Origin: Sphingomonas sp. Leaf34
GTDB lineage: Bacteria > Pseudomonadota > Alphaproteobacteria > Sphingomonadales > Sphingomonadaceae
Reading direction: 5' to 3'
Length of the DNA: 64,000 nucleotides
NCBI RefSeq assembly: GCF_001421805.1
Contig: NZ_LMLC01000001.1
Span: 310,001-374,000 of the forward strand
This document shows positions 56,406 through 64,000 of the stretch, one piece after another. Position 1 is the first letter of the stretch; every line of letters begins with the position of its first letter. Under the pieces are notes generated by a model. It was not told the DNA's origin, did no database searches, and saw only the letters and a program-made list of their open reading frames with translations. A program made the position numbers and the translations under genes.

Positions 56406-56864
56406 CTATCGCCTGCGTGGATAGCGCGCGGCGAATTCCTCGTCGGACATCATCAGATACCGGATCATGTCGATCAGCGCCCAAGGCGCACTGATGACAA
56501 GTCCGATCACGGTCACGGTTAGCACCAGCATGACGATTCCCGAGCCCGTCCGGCCAAGGTAGAAGCGGTGGATACCGAGCGTGCCGATCACGAACGCCAT
56601 CACTGCAGCGACGTATTTGTTGCGGTCGTTGGCCGGCGCGGCGATGGCCGCAGGTGGCCCCGCGCGACGCGGGCCCGGCGCGGTAGGCACCGGGAAAACA
56701 CTAAGCGCACGATCGTTGGCGGTGTCGAAATCGACCTCGATCCCGATCGCCGGCTCGCCCCGATCCGCCCAGTCGCCCGGCACGAACCGATAGCGTTGTC
56801 CGTCCTGCCCTGCGACGATCCCTTCGCCGGTGCGGGGGTCCACCCCTAAAACCTGTCCGCGCAT
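56406..56864 (-). CDS. TM2 domain protein
   Basis: 152 aa. The N-terminal part (about 1-55) is an all-beta fold like a small SH3/Sm-type module (QVLGVDPRTGEGIVAGQDGQRYRFVPGDW in parts). After a Pro-rich linker, the TM2 domain has two helices with FVIGTLGIHRFYLGRTGSGI in parts and the FYLG signature. Function is unknown. It converges on the microprotein. Confidence 0.85.
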   Translation of the reverse strand: MRGQVLGVDPRTGEGIVAGQDGQRYRFVPGDWADRGEPAIGIEVDFDTANDRALSVFPVPTAPGPRRAGPPAAIAAPANDRNKYVAAVMAFVIGTLGIHRFYLGRTGSGIVMLVLTVTVIGLVISAPWALIDMIRYLMMSDEEFAARYPRRR

Positions 56865-56939
56865 ATCAATCCTCGATGTTCGCCCGGCAGTTTGACGGCT
56901 GCTTCGGATCAGGCAAGTCCGTTCTCGGACTGCTAGACC

Positions 56940-57407
56940 TCAAGCGACGAATGCGACACCCCGCCAATGTCTGTCGTCGTCATTGTCCCCGACGATCGGC
57001 CGGGTCCTCCGCGATCGGGTTGCGCGTTTGCGAGCCTTTGCCGCCGGGTGTCGGGCGACGACACCCAGATAGCGCGCCATGCCGCGAACGCGTAGACCTG
57101 CGGCGGCGGCTGCCAGCGCCATGACGATGTCGAGATAGGCCGACATCTCGAAGGTCGTGATCCAGATCGCGATGTCGGGGGCAGCAAGGGTCAGAACCCG
57201 GATGCCGTCGCCTTCGCCAACAAGGGTGACCACCGCCGCGGCTGTCATCATCAGGACGATCACCGCCGCGTCCCCTCTGGTAAAGCGCGACAACCGCATC
57301 GCCGGCGCGTCGACCAGCATCCGATGCATCGCTTTGCCGATCGGCGTTTGGGACGCGCCGGCCATGATCAGCCAACAAGCTATCGCGGTGAACAGACATG
57401 CCAGCAT
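56940..57407 (-). CDS. Hypothetical membrane protein (155 aa)
   Basis: Three hydrophobic segments (LFTAIACWLIMAG; AAVIVLMMTAAAVVTLV; AYLDIVMALAAAAAGLRV) and a basic tail (KARKRATRSRRTRP). No family recognised. It lies 34 bases from the start side of dnaJ's end on the same strand and 75 bases from the TM2 gene, so it may share their transcript. Confidence 0.65.
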   Translation of the reverse strand: MLACLFTAIACWLIMAGASQTPIGKAMHRMLVDAPAMRLSRFTRGDAAVIVLMMTAAAVVTLVGEGDGIRVLTLAAPDIAIWITTFEMSAYLDIVMALAAAAAGLRVRGMARYLGVVARHPAAKARKRATRSRRTRPIVGDNDDDRHWRGVAFVA

Positions 57408-57441
57408 TGCGCCCCCCTATGGTTCAGTATCGCCGTCCCGC

Positions 57442-58575
57442 TTATTCGGCCGCGAACACGCCCTTGAGCTTGGCGAAGAAGCCCTGGCTCGCCGGGCATT
57501 CGTCGCCCGTTTCGGTCTCGCGGAACATCTCGAGCAATTCCTTCTGCCGGTTGCTGAGCCGCGTCGGCGTTTCGACATCGATCTGGACGACGAGATCGCC
57601 ATGTCCGCGGCCCTGCAGCACGGGCATGCCGGCACCGCGCTGACGAAGCTGCTTGCCCGACTGGATCCCGGCGGGGATTTTGATCTCGTGCGTGCGGCCG
57701 TCGAGGCCGGGGATCGACAGCGATCCGCCGAGCGACGCGACCGTGAAGCTGATCGGCGCACGCGCAAACAGCGTCGTGCCTTCGCGCTCGAACAGCGCGT
57801 GCTTCGTCACATGCAGGAAGATATACAGGTCACCGGACGGGGCGCCGCGGGCACCCGCCTCGCCTTCGCCCGTCATGCGGATGCGCGTGCCTTCGTCGAC
57901 ACCCGGGGGGACGTTGATCGATAGCGTTTTGGTCTTATCGACGCGACCTTCACCGCGGCAGTCGGGGCACGGGTCGGCGATGACCTGGCCGGCACCGTTA
58001 CAGACCGGGCATGCGCGCTCGACCACGAAGAAGCCCTGCTGTGCACGAACCTTGCCGTGACCGCCGCAATGCTGGCAGGTCTTTGCGCGCGTGCCAGCCT
58101 TGGCGCCCGAGCCATCGCAGGTGTCGCAGAGCGCGGAGACGTCGATCGTGATCTCGGTCGTCTTGCCGTGGAAGGCTTCCTCCAGGCTGACTTCCATGTC
58201 GTAGCGCAGGTCCGCGCCGCGGCGTGCCGTCGAGCGGCCACCGCCGCGCTGTGCGCCGCCCATGAATTCGCCGAAGACGCTCTCGAAGATATCGCTGAAG
58301 CCGCCGAAATCCTGCGCGCCGCCGCCGTGACCGCCGCCGCCGCCGTTCTGGAACGCGGCATGGCCGAAGCGATCATAGGCCGCGCGCTTCTGCGGGTCCT
58401 TGAGGCAGTCATACGCCTCGCTGACCGCCTTGAACTGCGCTTCGCTATCCTTGCAGCCGGCATTCTTGTCCGGGTGATATTTCATCGCGAGCTTGCGGTA
58501 GGACGACTTGATCGTCCCCGCATCCGCGGTCCGCTCGATCTCGAGCAGTTCGTAATAGTCTGTCTGGGTACTCAT
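57442..58575 (-). CDS. dnaJ: Chaperone DnaJ
   Basis: Hsp40 co-chaperone of DnaK, 377 aa. J domain with the HPD motif (MKYHPDKNAG), Gly/Phe-rich region, and four zinc-finger repeats: CDTCDGSG, CQHCGGHG, CPVCNGAG and CPDCRGEG. The C-terminal substrate domains are intact. It follows dnaK after a 156-base gap with a palindrome. Confidence 0.98.
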   Translation of the reverse strand: MSTQTDYYELLEIERTADAGTIKSSYRKLAMKYHPDKNAGCKDSEAQFKAVSEAYDCLKDPQKRAAYDRFGHAAFQNGGGGGHGGGAQDFGGFSDIFESVFGEFMGGAQRGGGRSTARRGADLRYDMEVSLEEAFHGKTTEITIDVSALCDTCDGSGAKAGTRAKTCQHCGGHGKVRAQQGFFVVERACPVCNGAGQVIADPCPDCRGEGRVDKTKTLSINVPPGVDEGTRIRMTGEGEAGARGAPSGDLYIFLHVTKHALFEREGTTLFARAPISFTVASLGGSLSIPGLDGRTHEIKIPAGIQSGKQLRQRGAGMPVLQGRGHGDLVVQIDVETPTRLSNRQKELLEMFRETETGDECPASQGFFAKLKGVFAAE

Positions 58576-58601
58576 ACTTCGCCCCCCCGGCCCCGCCCGT
58601 C

Positions 58602-58715
58602 ATGCCAGCGGAAGCTGGCATCTCGTTCCACGGGAGCGGACCCCTGCGGAAGGAAACCCCAGCTTCCAGGCACCCATCGAAGTAATACTTCGATGGGACC
58701 CTCGCTGGGGTGACG
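58602..58715. repeat. Palindromic element in the dnaK-dnaJ gap
   Basis: Three hairpins: ATGCCAGC/GCTGGCAT (58602-58621), CCCCAGC...GCTGGGG outer arms, and the near-perfect CCCATCGAAG/CTTCGATGGG (58673-58697). It would form a stable structure between the two chaperone genes. Confidence 0.75.
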
Positions 58716-58731
58716 GTGGGCGGTCATGGTT

Positions 58732-60639
58732 TTACGCCTTCGGGTTGTCGTCGACTTCCGAGAATTCGGCGTCGACGACGTCGTCGTCCTTCTTCGCCGC
58801 ATCGCCATCGGCCGACGGCGAGGCGTCCGCCTGGGCCTGCTTCTCGTAGATCGCCTGGCCGAGCTTCATCGCGACCTGGGCGAGCGCGGTGCTCTTCTCG
58901 GTCATCGCGTCCGCATCGCCGCTCTCGACCGCAGCCTTGGTCGCGTCGATCGCGGCCTGGATCTCGGTCTTGAGCGACTCGTCGACCTTGTCGCCGTTAT
59001 CGGCGAGCTGACGCTCCGTCGTGTGGACAAGGCTCTCGGCGTTGTTCTTCGCCTCGGCACCCGCACGACGCTTCTTGTCCTCCTCGGCGAAGGTTTCGGC
59101 ATCGCGGACCATCTGGTCGATGTCATTGTCCGAAAGGCCACCCGACGCCTGGATGCGGATCTGCTGCTCCTTGCCGGTGCCCTTGTCCTTGGCCGAAACG
59201 CTGACGAGACCGTTCGCATCGATATCGAACGTGACCTCGATCTGCGGCACGCCGCGCGGTGCCGGCGGGATGCCGACGAGATCGAAATTGCCGAGCATCT
59301 TGTTGTCGGCCGCCATCTCGCGCTCGCCCTGGAACACGCGGATCGTCACCGCGCCCTGGTTGTCGTCCGCGGTCGAATAGGTCTGCGACTTCTTAGTCGG
59401 GATCGTCGTGTTGCGATCGATCATCCGGGTGAACACGCCACCCAGCGTCTCGATGCCGAGCGACAACGGCGTCACGTCGAGCAGCAGCACGTCCTTGACG
59501 TCGCCCTGCAGCACGCCGGCCTGGATCGCGGCGCCCATGGCCACGACCTCGTCCGGGTTGACGCCGGTGTGCGGCTCCTTGCCGAAGAACTGCTTCACGA
59601 CTTCACGCACGCGCGGCATGCGCGTCATGCCGCCGACGAGCACGACTTCCGAGATGTCCTCAGGCTTCAGGCCGCCGTCTGCGAGCGCCTTGCGGCACGG
59701 CTCGAGCGTACGCTTGACCAGATCCTCGACCATCCGCTCCAGATCGGCGCGCGTGATCGACTTGACCAGATGCTTCGGGCCGTTCTGGTCCGCGGTGATG
59801 AAGGGCAGGTTGACCTCGGTCGACTGCGCCGAGCTCAGCTCGATCTTCGCCTTCTCGGCGGCTTCCTTCAGACGCTGCAGTGCCAGCTTGTCCTTGGCGA
59901 GGTCGATGCCCTCCGCCTTCTTGAACTCGTCGGCGAGGAACTGGACGATCTTGTTGTCGAAATCCTCACCGCCGAGGAAGGTGTCGCCGTTGGTGGCCTT
60001 CACCTCGAACACGCCGTCGCCGATCTCGAGCACCGAGATGTCGAACGTGCCGCCGCCGAGATCGTAGACCGCGATCGTCTTGCCGTCCTGCTTGTCGAGG
60101 CCGTAGGCCAGCGCCGCCGCGGTCGGCTCGTTGATGATGCGCAGCACTTCGAGGCCGGCGATCTGGCCCGCGTCCTTGGTCGCCTGGCGCTGCGCGTCGT
60201 TGAAGTAGGCCGGCACGGTGATGACCGCCTGCGTGACCGTCTCGCCGAGATACGACTCCGCGGTTTCCTTCATCTTCTGCAGCGTGAACGCCGAGATCTG
60301 CGACGGCGAATATTCCTTGCCGCCGGCCGAGACCCACGCGTCGCCGTTCGGCCCGCGCGAAATCTTGTACGGGACCAGCTCGGTGTCCTTCTTGGTGATC
60401 GGATCGTCGAAACGACGGCCGATCAGGCGCTTCACCGCGAAGATGGTGTTGTCGCCGTTCGTCACGGCCTGCCGCTTGGCGGGCTGGCCGACCAGCCGCT
60501 CACCATCCTTGGCGAACGCGACGATCGACGGCGTGGTGCGCGCGCCCTCGGAATTCTCGATGACCTTGGGCTTGCCGCCTTCCATGACGGAAACGCAGCT
60601 GTTGGTCGTGCCGAGATCGATACCGATTACTTTAGCCAT
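58732..60639 (-). CDS. dnaK: Chaperone DnaK (Hsp70)
   Basis: 635 aa, full length. ATPase domain starts [30 protein letters not shown] and [15 protein letters not shown] are Hsp70 signatures. The substrate domain has [15 protein letters not shown] and the C-terminal tail ends in Asp/Glu residues. It has its own heat-shock-type promoter. Confidence 0.99.
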   Translation of the reverse strand: MAKVIGIDLGTTNSCVSVMEGGKPKVIENSEGARTTPSIVAFAKDGERLVGQPAKRQAVTNGDNTIFAVKRLIGRRFDDPITKKDTELVPYKISRGPNGDAWVSAGGKEYSPSQISAFTLQKMKETAESYLGETVTQAVITVPAYFNDAQRQATKDAGQIAGLEVLRIINEPTAAALAYGLDKQDGKTIAVYDLGGGTFDISVLEIGDGVFEVKATNGDTFLGGEDFDNKIVQFLADEFKKAEGIDLAKDKLALQRLKEAAEKAKIELSSAQSTEVNLPFITADQNGPKHLVKSITRADLERMVEDLVKRTLEPCRKALADGGLKPEDISEVVLVGGMTRMPRVREVVKQFFGKEPHTGVNPDEVVAMGAAIQAGVLQGDVKDVLLLDVTPLSLGIETLGGVFTRMIDRNTTIPTKKSQTYSTADDNQGAVTIRVFQGEREMAADNKMLGNFDLVGIPPAPRGVPQIEVTFDIDANGLVSVSAKDKGTGKEQQIRIQASGGLSDNDIDQMVRDAETFAEEDKKRRAGAEAKNNAESLVHTTERQLADNGDKVDESLKTEIQAAIDATKAAVESGDADAMTEKSTALAQVAMKLGQAIYEKQAQADASPSADGDAAKKDDDVVDAEFSEVDDNPKA

Positions 60640-60680
60640 GAGTTCTGATTAGCCCCTCACTTGAAACGAAATATGAAATC

Positions 60681-60708
60681 GGTTCCGCCCCGTTACGGGA
60701 GTGGAACC
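60681..60708 (-). promoter_or_regulatory. Hairpin in the dnaK 5' leader
   Basis: On the plus strand GGTTCC (60681-60686) pairs with GGAACC (60703-60708), with CCCCGT/ACGGG pairing inside. It lies about 42 bases before the dnaK ATG and downstream of the predicted promoter. Confidence 0.45.
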
Positions 60709-60726
60709 TTTCTGATGATGGGCGCG

Positions 60727-60754
60727 ATATAGGTGGCCTCGCGCTTGCCGCAAG
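60727..60754 (-). promoter_or_regulatory. Sigma-32 (RpoH) promoter of dnaK
   Basis: Read on the minus strand, CTTG (60754-60751) then 17 bases then CCTATAT (60733-60727) fit the alphaproteobacterial RpoH consensus CTTG-N17-18-CYTATNT. A transcript would start about 85-90 bases before the dnaK ATG. Confidence 0.65.
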
Positions 60755-60806
60755 ATTGTACCGGTCATAGGATGCACAAGAGGCAGGGGCCGGAGAAAAG
60801 TAACCT

Positions 60807-61244
60807 ATGCGTATCGTTTTCGGACTGGGTGTCGCCGCGATGGCACTGGCGTCATGCGCGCCGCCCAAGGAGCTGTCGGTGGACGGCGCCTGGGTGCGGC
60901 TCGGCGCGGTGACGGGACGACCGGCGGCGGCGTATTTCACGGTGCATGGCGGGCCGACCCCCGCGACGCTGATCTCGGTGACGACCGATGTCGCGATCAA
61001 GTCCGAAATGCACGAGACGATGGCGAAGAACGGCGTGACGTCGATGACACCGCTCGCCCGCGTGGAGATTCCCGCGAAGACCGACGTCGCGTTCGCGCCG
61101 GGCGCGCGGCACGTGATGCTGTTCAATATGAACCCCGGGATCAAGCCAGCCGATCGCGTGATGCTGACGTTCGCGTTTGCGGACGGGACGCGGATCCTGA
61201 ACAATGCGACCGTGGTCGCGGCGGGGACCCCGGTAGGGAAGTGA
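60807..61244 (+). CDS. Copper chaperone PCu(A)C, lipoprotein
   Basis: 145 aa. N-terminal lipobox (AMALASC). The copper-binding pattern H-(M)-x10-M-x21-H-x-M is present: EMHETM, VTSMTPL, then RHVMLFNM. It delivers Cu(I) to cytochrome oxidase in relatives. Divergent from dnaK. It ends in GTGA, which is also the start of the next gene. Confidence 0.92.
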   Translation: MRIVFGLGVAAMALASCAPPKELSVDGAWVRLGAVTGRPAAAYFTVHGGPTPATLISVTTDVAIKSEMHETMAKNGVTSMTPLARVEIPAKTDVAFAPGARHVMLFNMNPGIKPADRVMLTFAFADGTRILNNATVVAAGTPVGK

Positions 61245-61711
61245 CCCGGGGAGACTTGAGGCGCGCACTGACCGCGGGGGAAACAGCACTCGCCGCATCG
61301 GTGTTTGGAAACGCGATCGACTATTCGCAGGTGACTTTGTCCCGGCGCAAATGGGCGTTCTTCCAGCCGCGCGATACGGTGATGGCGCCGCGCGGCTGCA
61401 TCCACTTCCACCCCAAGGGCGATCTGTGGTGCGATGACTTCGCGCAGGCCCATCTGACGTTGCAGGGGCTGTTCGTCCACGAAATGACGCATGTCTGGCA
61501 GCACCAGCGCGGCGTATTCCTGCCGCTCGCACGGCATCCCTGGTGCCGGTACGACTACGCGTTCCGGCCGGGGGTCGCGCTGCACCGTTATGGAATCGAG
61601 CAGCAGGGCGAGATCGTGCGGCACGCGTTCCTGCTGCGCGCCGGAGCGACAGTGGCAGGGGCGCCGCCGCTCGCGCAGTATGAGAGCGTGCTGCCGTTCA
61701 CGTCAACCTGA
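61241..61711 (+). CDS. HEMTH-motif protein of unknown function (possible zinc metallopeptidase)
   Basis: 156 aa starting at GTG (61241), overlapping the PCu(A)C stop by four bases. FHPKGDLWCDDF and the motif LFVHEMTHVWQHQRG suggest a gluzincin-type HExxH site; relatives are sometimes annotated as Vgr-related. RYDYAFRP and GIEQQGEIVRHAFLLRAG follow. No signal peptide. The catalytic glutamate downstream, if any, is in EQQGEI. Its stop lies inside the following repeat. Confidence 0.7.
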   Translation: MTRGDLRRALTAGETALAASVFGNAIDYSQVTLSRRKWAFFQPRDTVMAPRGCIHFHPKGDLWCDDFAQAHLTLQGLFVHEMTHVWQHQRGVFLPLARHPWCRYDYAFRPGVALHRYGIEQQGEIVRHAFLLRAGATVAGAPPLAQYESVLPFTST

Positions 61712-61785
61712 CGAACGTCAGGACCCAGAGCCACAAATGGCACGCTAGGTTACTCGGGGTCCTGACTTTCGTCAGGATGACGGGT
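61705..61785. repeat. Intergenic inverted repeat, CGTCATCCTGACGAACGTCAGGACC family
   Basis: CCTGACGAACGTC with AGGACCCAG at the left faces GGGTCCTGACTTTCGTC with AGGATGACG. The stop codon of the HEMTH gene (TGA at 61709) is inside the left arm. Confidence 0.8.
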
Positions 61786-61790
61786 GTGGG

Positions 61791-62030
61791 TTACATCCAG
61801 CTGCGACCATCCGGACCGCCACAGCCATAAGGCGGCAATTGCCCCGGGAACCGCGCTTGCATCTTGTGGCAGCCCCAGCTGCGCATCGGCCCCGGCGCAT
61901 AGCCGTTCAGCGCGATGCCGACCTCGTCATACGGGCTCGAGCCGCGCGCAACGTACATGTACCAGCGTCCGCCGAACATGACCGCTGCCGCGATGAGGAC
62001 GACGCACGCGACTTGGACGATTTTCTGCAT
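61791..62030 (-). CDS. Hypothetical exported or anchored protein (79 aa)
   Basis: An N-terminal helix (IVQVACVVLIAAAVMFGGRWYMYV in parts), then YDEVGIALNGYAPGPMRSWGCHKMQARFPGQLPPYGCGG in parts with two cysteines. I do not recognise a family. AGGGG precedes the ATG at 62030. Confidence 0.6.
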   Translation of the reverse strand: MQKIVQVACVVLIAAAVMFGGRWYMYVARGSSPYDEVGIALNGYAPGPMRSWGCHKMQARFPGQLPPYGCGGPDGRSWM

Positions 62031-62137
62031 TGAAGACCCCTTTTGTAAAGAAGGGCGCCCCGTTGCAGACAACATGGATCAATTTCAACCATCGATTGGG
62101 TAGATCGTGACCCATCCGATCCGCGTAGGTCCGCGGC

Positions 62138-63361
62138 TTACAGCGCGTCGAAATCGATAGGTTGTGTTCTATCAAGCGCTTGCGGTGCCTCAGGCATCGG
62201 ATATTTCAGCCCGGTGGCGCAATTGAAAAGAACGACCTTGTCGTCCTCGTCGACCAGACCTGTGTTCAGCGCCTGATGGTACGCCGCCAGCGTCGCGCCG
62301 CCTTCGGGGCAGAGCAGCAGGCCGTCCTGCTTCGCCGCGGCGTCAACCGCCTTGAGGATCGCCGGATCACCGACCGCCAGCGCCTGCCCGCCGCTGTCGC
62401 GGACCGCGCGGAGGATCAGGAAGTCGCCGACCGCCTTGGGCACGCGAATACCCGCCGCGACGGTGCTCGCATCCTCCCAGCGCTCGGCATGCTCCTCGCC
62501 CGCCTCGAACGCGCGGACGATCGGCGCGCAACCGCTCGCCTGCACCGCGAACATCTTGGGGCGCTCGGCGCCGATCCAGCCGAGCTGTTCCAGTTCATCG
62601 AACGCCTTCCACATCCCGATCAGGCCGGTACCGCCGCCGGTCGGGTAAAAGATTGCCTGCGGCAGCTGCCAGCCGAACTGCGCGGCGAGTTCGAGCCCCA
62701 TCGTTTTCTTGCCCTCGATTCGATAGGGCTCCTTGAGCGTCGAGAAATCGAACCAGCGGCCTTCTGCGGCGCCCTTGCCGACGATCGCGCCGCAATCGTC
62801 GATCAGCCCGTTGACGCGCCAGACGCGCGCGCCCTGCATCGCGATCTCGCGGACGTTGATTTCGGGCGTGTCGTCGGGACAGAACACGATCGTCTCGATC
62901 CCGCAGCGCGTCGCGTAGGCGGCCAGCGCCGCACCGGCGTTGCCGTTGGTCGGCATCGCGATCTTCGTGACGCCGAGTTCCTTGGCCATCGCTACCGCCA
63001 TGACGAGCCCGCGCGCCTTGAATGACCCGGTCGGGAGGCGGCCTTCTTCTTTTACGAGGACGTTGGGGCCGCCGGATTTTGTCAGCGGCACCAGCGGCGT
63101 CTCGATCTCGCCAAGGCTGACGATGTTCGCGGTGTCGCGCACGGGCAGCAGTTCGCGCCACCGCCACAGATCCGTCGGACGCGCCTCGATCGTGTCGCGG
63201 GAAATCGCCGAACGCACCGCGTCGAGGTCGTAGCGGACGAGCAGCGGCCTGCCGGCGCGCGACAGGCCGTGCAACTGGTCCGCCTCGTACCGTTCGCCGG
63301 TGATCGAGCATTCGAGATGCGTGACGAAGGTCTCGCGGTCCGCGGTGAGGTTCTCGTTCAA
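62138..63361 (-). CDS. thrC: Threonine synthase
   Basis: PLP enzyme converting O-phosphohomoserine to threonine, 407 aa. The PLP lysine is in TGSFKARG; MPTNGNAGAALAAYA and YPTGGGTGLIGMWKAF are conserved loops. Start and stop are well defined. Its pathway partner hom is at 38-39 kb. It stands alone between a small gene and grpE. Confidence 0.93.
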   Translation of the reverse strand: MNENLTADRETFVTHLECSITGERYEADQLHGLSRAGRPLLVRYDLDAVRSAISRDTIEARPTDLWRWRELLPVRDTANIVSLGEIETPLVPLTKSGGPNVLVKEEGRLPTGSFKARGLVMAVAMAKELGVTKIAMPTNGNAGAALAAYATRCGIETIVFCPDDTPEINVREIAMQGARVWRVNGLIDDCGAIVGKGAAEGRWFDFSTLKEPYRIEGKKTMGLELAAQFGWQLPQAIFYPTGGGTGLIGMWKAFDELEQLGWIGAERPKMFAVQASGCAPIVRAFEAGEEHAERWEDASTVAAGIRVPKAVGDFLILRAVRDSGGQALAVGDPAILKAVDAAAKQDGLLLCPEGGATLAAYHQALNTGLVDEDDKVVLFNCATGLKYPMPEAPQALDRTQPIDFDAL

Positions 63362-63401
63362 GTCGTCATCCTACCACTGCCGAATTCCCGTCATGCTCCG
63401 G

Positions 63402-63482
63402 TTCTCCCGCGAAAGCGGGGCCCCAGGGTTCCGAGCGTTGGCGTGCGTGATCCTGGGCTCCTGCTTTCGCAGGAGAACACCG
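63402..63482. repeat. Intergenic inverted repeat, TTCTCCCGCGAAAGCGGGG family
   Basis: GTTCTCCCGCGAAAGCGGGG with CCCCAGGG faces CCTGGGCTCC with TGCTTTCGCAGGAGAAC. Related to 42222-42299. Confidence 0.7.
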
Positions 63483-63499
63483 AAGCTAGCGAAGAGCGT

Positions 63500-64000
63500 T
63501 CAGCCCGCCTTGGCGACGCCGACCATCGCGGGACGCAGCAGGCGGTCCTTGATCATGTAGCCGACCTGCATCTCCTGGACGATTGTCCCCGCAGGCTGGT
63601 CACTCGGGATTTCCATCATCGCCTGATGCTTGTTCGGGTCGAGCATCTGGCCCTCCGATACGATCTTGGTGATGCCGTGGCGCTGGAACACGCTGTCGAG
63701 TTCGCGACCGGTCGCCTCGAGCCCGGTGACGAGCCCCTTCATCTTCTCGTCCGCACGTAGGTCCGCCGGGATCGCCGACAGGCCGCGCGCGAGGTTGTCG
63801 GCAACCGACAGCACATCGCGCGCGAACGCGGTCGCGGCATAGGCACGCGCGTCCTGCGCTTCCTTCTCGGCGCGGCGGCGGACGTTCTGGATTTCGGCCT
63901 GTGCGTAGAGGACGTTCTGCTTGGCGTCTGCCAGCTGATTCTCGAGCTCGGCTACTCGGTCGTTCGTCGCGACTTCGGGTGCGTCTTCGGCGGTTTCTTC
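63500..64000 (-). CDS. grpE: Nucleotide exchange factor GrpE, 5' end outside window
   Basis: Open to the right edge; about 166 C-terminal residues are present. The long coiled coil (VAELENQLADAKQNVLYAQAEIQNVRRRAEKE in parts) leads into LSVADNLARGLSAIP and the beta domain with GITKIVSEGQMLDPNKHQAMMEI in parts and VGYMIKDRLLRPAMVGVAK, which are GrpE signatures. It is nucleotide-exchange partner of DnaK, encoded nearby. Confidence 0.95.
   Translation of the reverse strand, partial: EETAEDAPEVATNDRVAELENQLADAKQNVLYAQAEIQNVRRRAEKEAQDARAYAATAFARDVLSVADNLARGLSAIPADLRADEKMKGLVTGLEATGRELDSVFQRHGITKIVSEGQMLDPNKHQAMMEIPSDQPAGTIVQEMQVGYMIKDRLLRPAMVGVAKAG

Noticed and set aside
60660..60690. General-stress (EcfG) promoter in the dnaK leader
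   Set aside because: GGAAC and GTT are only 14 bases apart; the RpoH-type promoter upstream fits better.

Overview
The window looks like part of a chromosome of a high-GC alphaproteobacterium of the Sphingomonas type. The evidence is gene content and order: split b/b' ATP synthase subunits in an F0-only operon (atpI-B-E-F'-F), a cysteine-poor Fur/Mur-type regulator, the tsaB-rimI-fur-plsC-miaB-phoH-ybeY-hlyC/corC run, hflK-hflC-degP, a large TonB-dependent receptor, and many short inverted-repeat elements between genes. I see no rRNA, tRNA, CRISPR array, insertion sequence or prophage. Most of the window is conserved core genome.

Layout. 0-3.6 kb: tail of an AraC-type regulator, two unknown small genes, trmB and a long-chain acyl-CoA synthetase. 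3.8-9 kb: a double-domain M16 peptidase, an Asp/Asn beta-hydroxylase family protein, an NfuA-like Fe-S scaffold and a nitroreductase. 9.1-16 kb: tRNA-modification and RNA-processing block (tsaB, rimI, fur, plsC, miaB, phoH, ybeY, CBS/CorC). 16.2-20.1 kb: katG and a membrane-anchored sorbosone/glucose dehydrogenase-like protein. 20.1-25 kb: small enzymes, a ccdAB toxin-antitoxin pair placed against tldD, a CHCC zinc-finger protein, an ABC ATPase and a YoaK-type membrane protein. 25.2-29.4 kb: nadB, a class A beta-lactamase-like lipoprotein and an M20 amidohydrolase. 29.5-36.5 kb: a HerA-like ATPase (DUF853), the hflK-hflC-degP membrane quality-control group, mrp and a CoA-binding protein. 36.6-37.9 kb: three tandem small cysteine-containing proteins of unknown function. 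38-45.3 kb: homoserine dehydrogenase, glnD and a TonB receptor. 45.7-48.9 kb: a guanidinium-type SMR exporter and the F0 operon. 49.1-53.7 kb: ydbH-ynbE-ydbL (envelope lipid-transport type) and radC. 53.7-57.4 kb: small unknowns, an EF-hand protein, purB, a 28-residue microprotein and a TM2 protein. 57.4-64 kb: dnaJ, dnaK behind a heat-shock-type promoter, a PCu(A)C copper chaperone coupled to an HEMTH protein, thrC and the 3' part of grpE.

How it works together. Proteostasis is strongly represented (dnaK, dnaJ, grpE, degP, hflKC, the M16 peptidase, tldD), as are envelope biogenesis (ydbH/ynbE/ydbL, plsC, the TonB receptor) and Fe-S or metal handling (mrp, nfuA-like, fur, PCu(A)C). The most novel-looking parts are the three-gene C...VCG family, the beta-lactamase-like protein with an enlarged omega-loop-to-KTG segment, a leaderless-looking ccdAB promoter with a non-classical CcdB tail, two genes whose ribosome-binding sites sit in hairpins, the microprotein, and the dense set of at least six families of intergenic palindromes. 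All calls come from reading the sequence; no database search was run.
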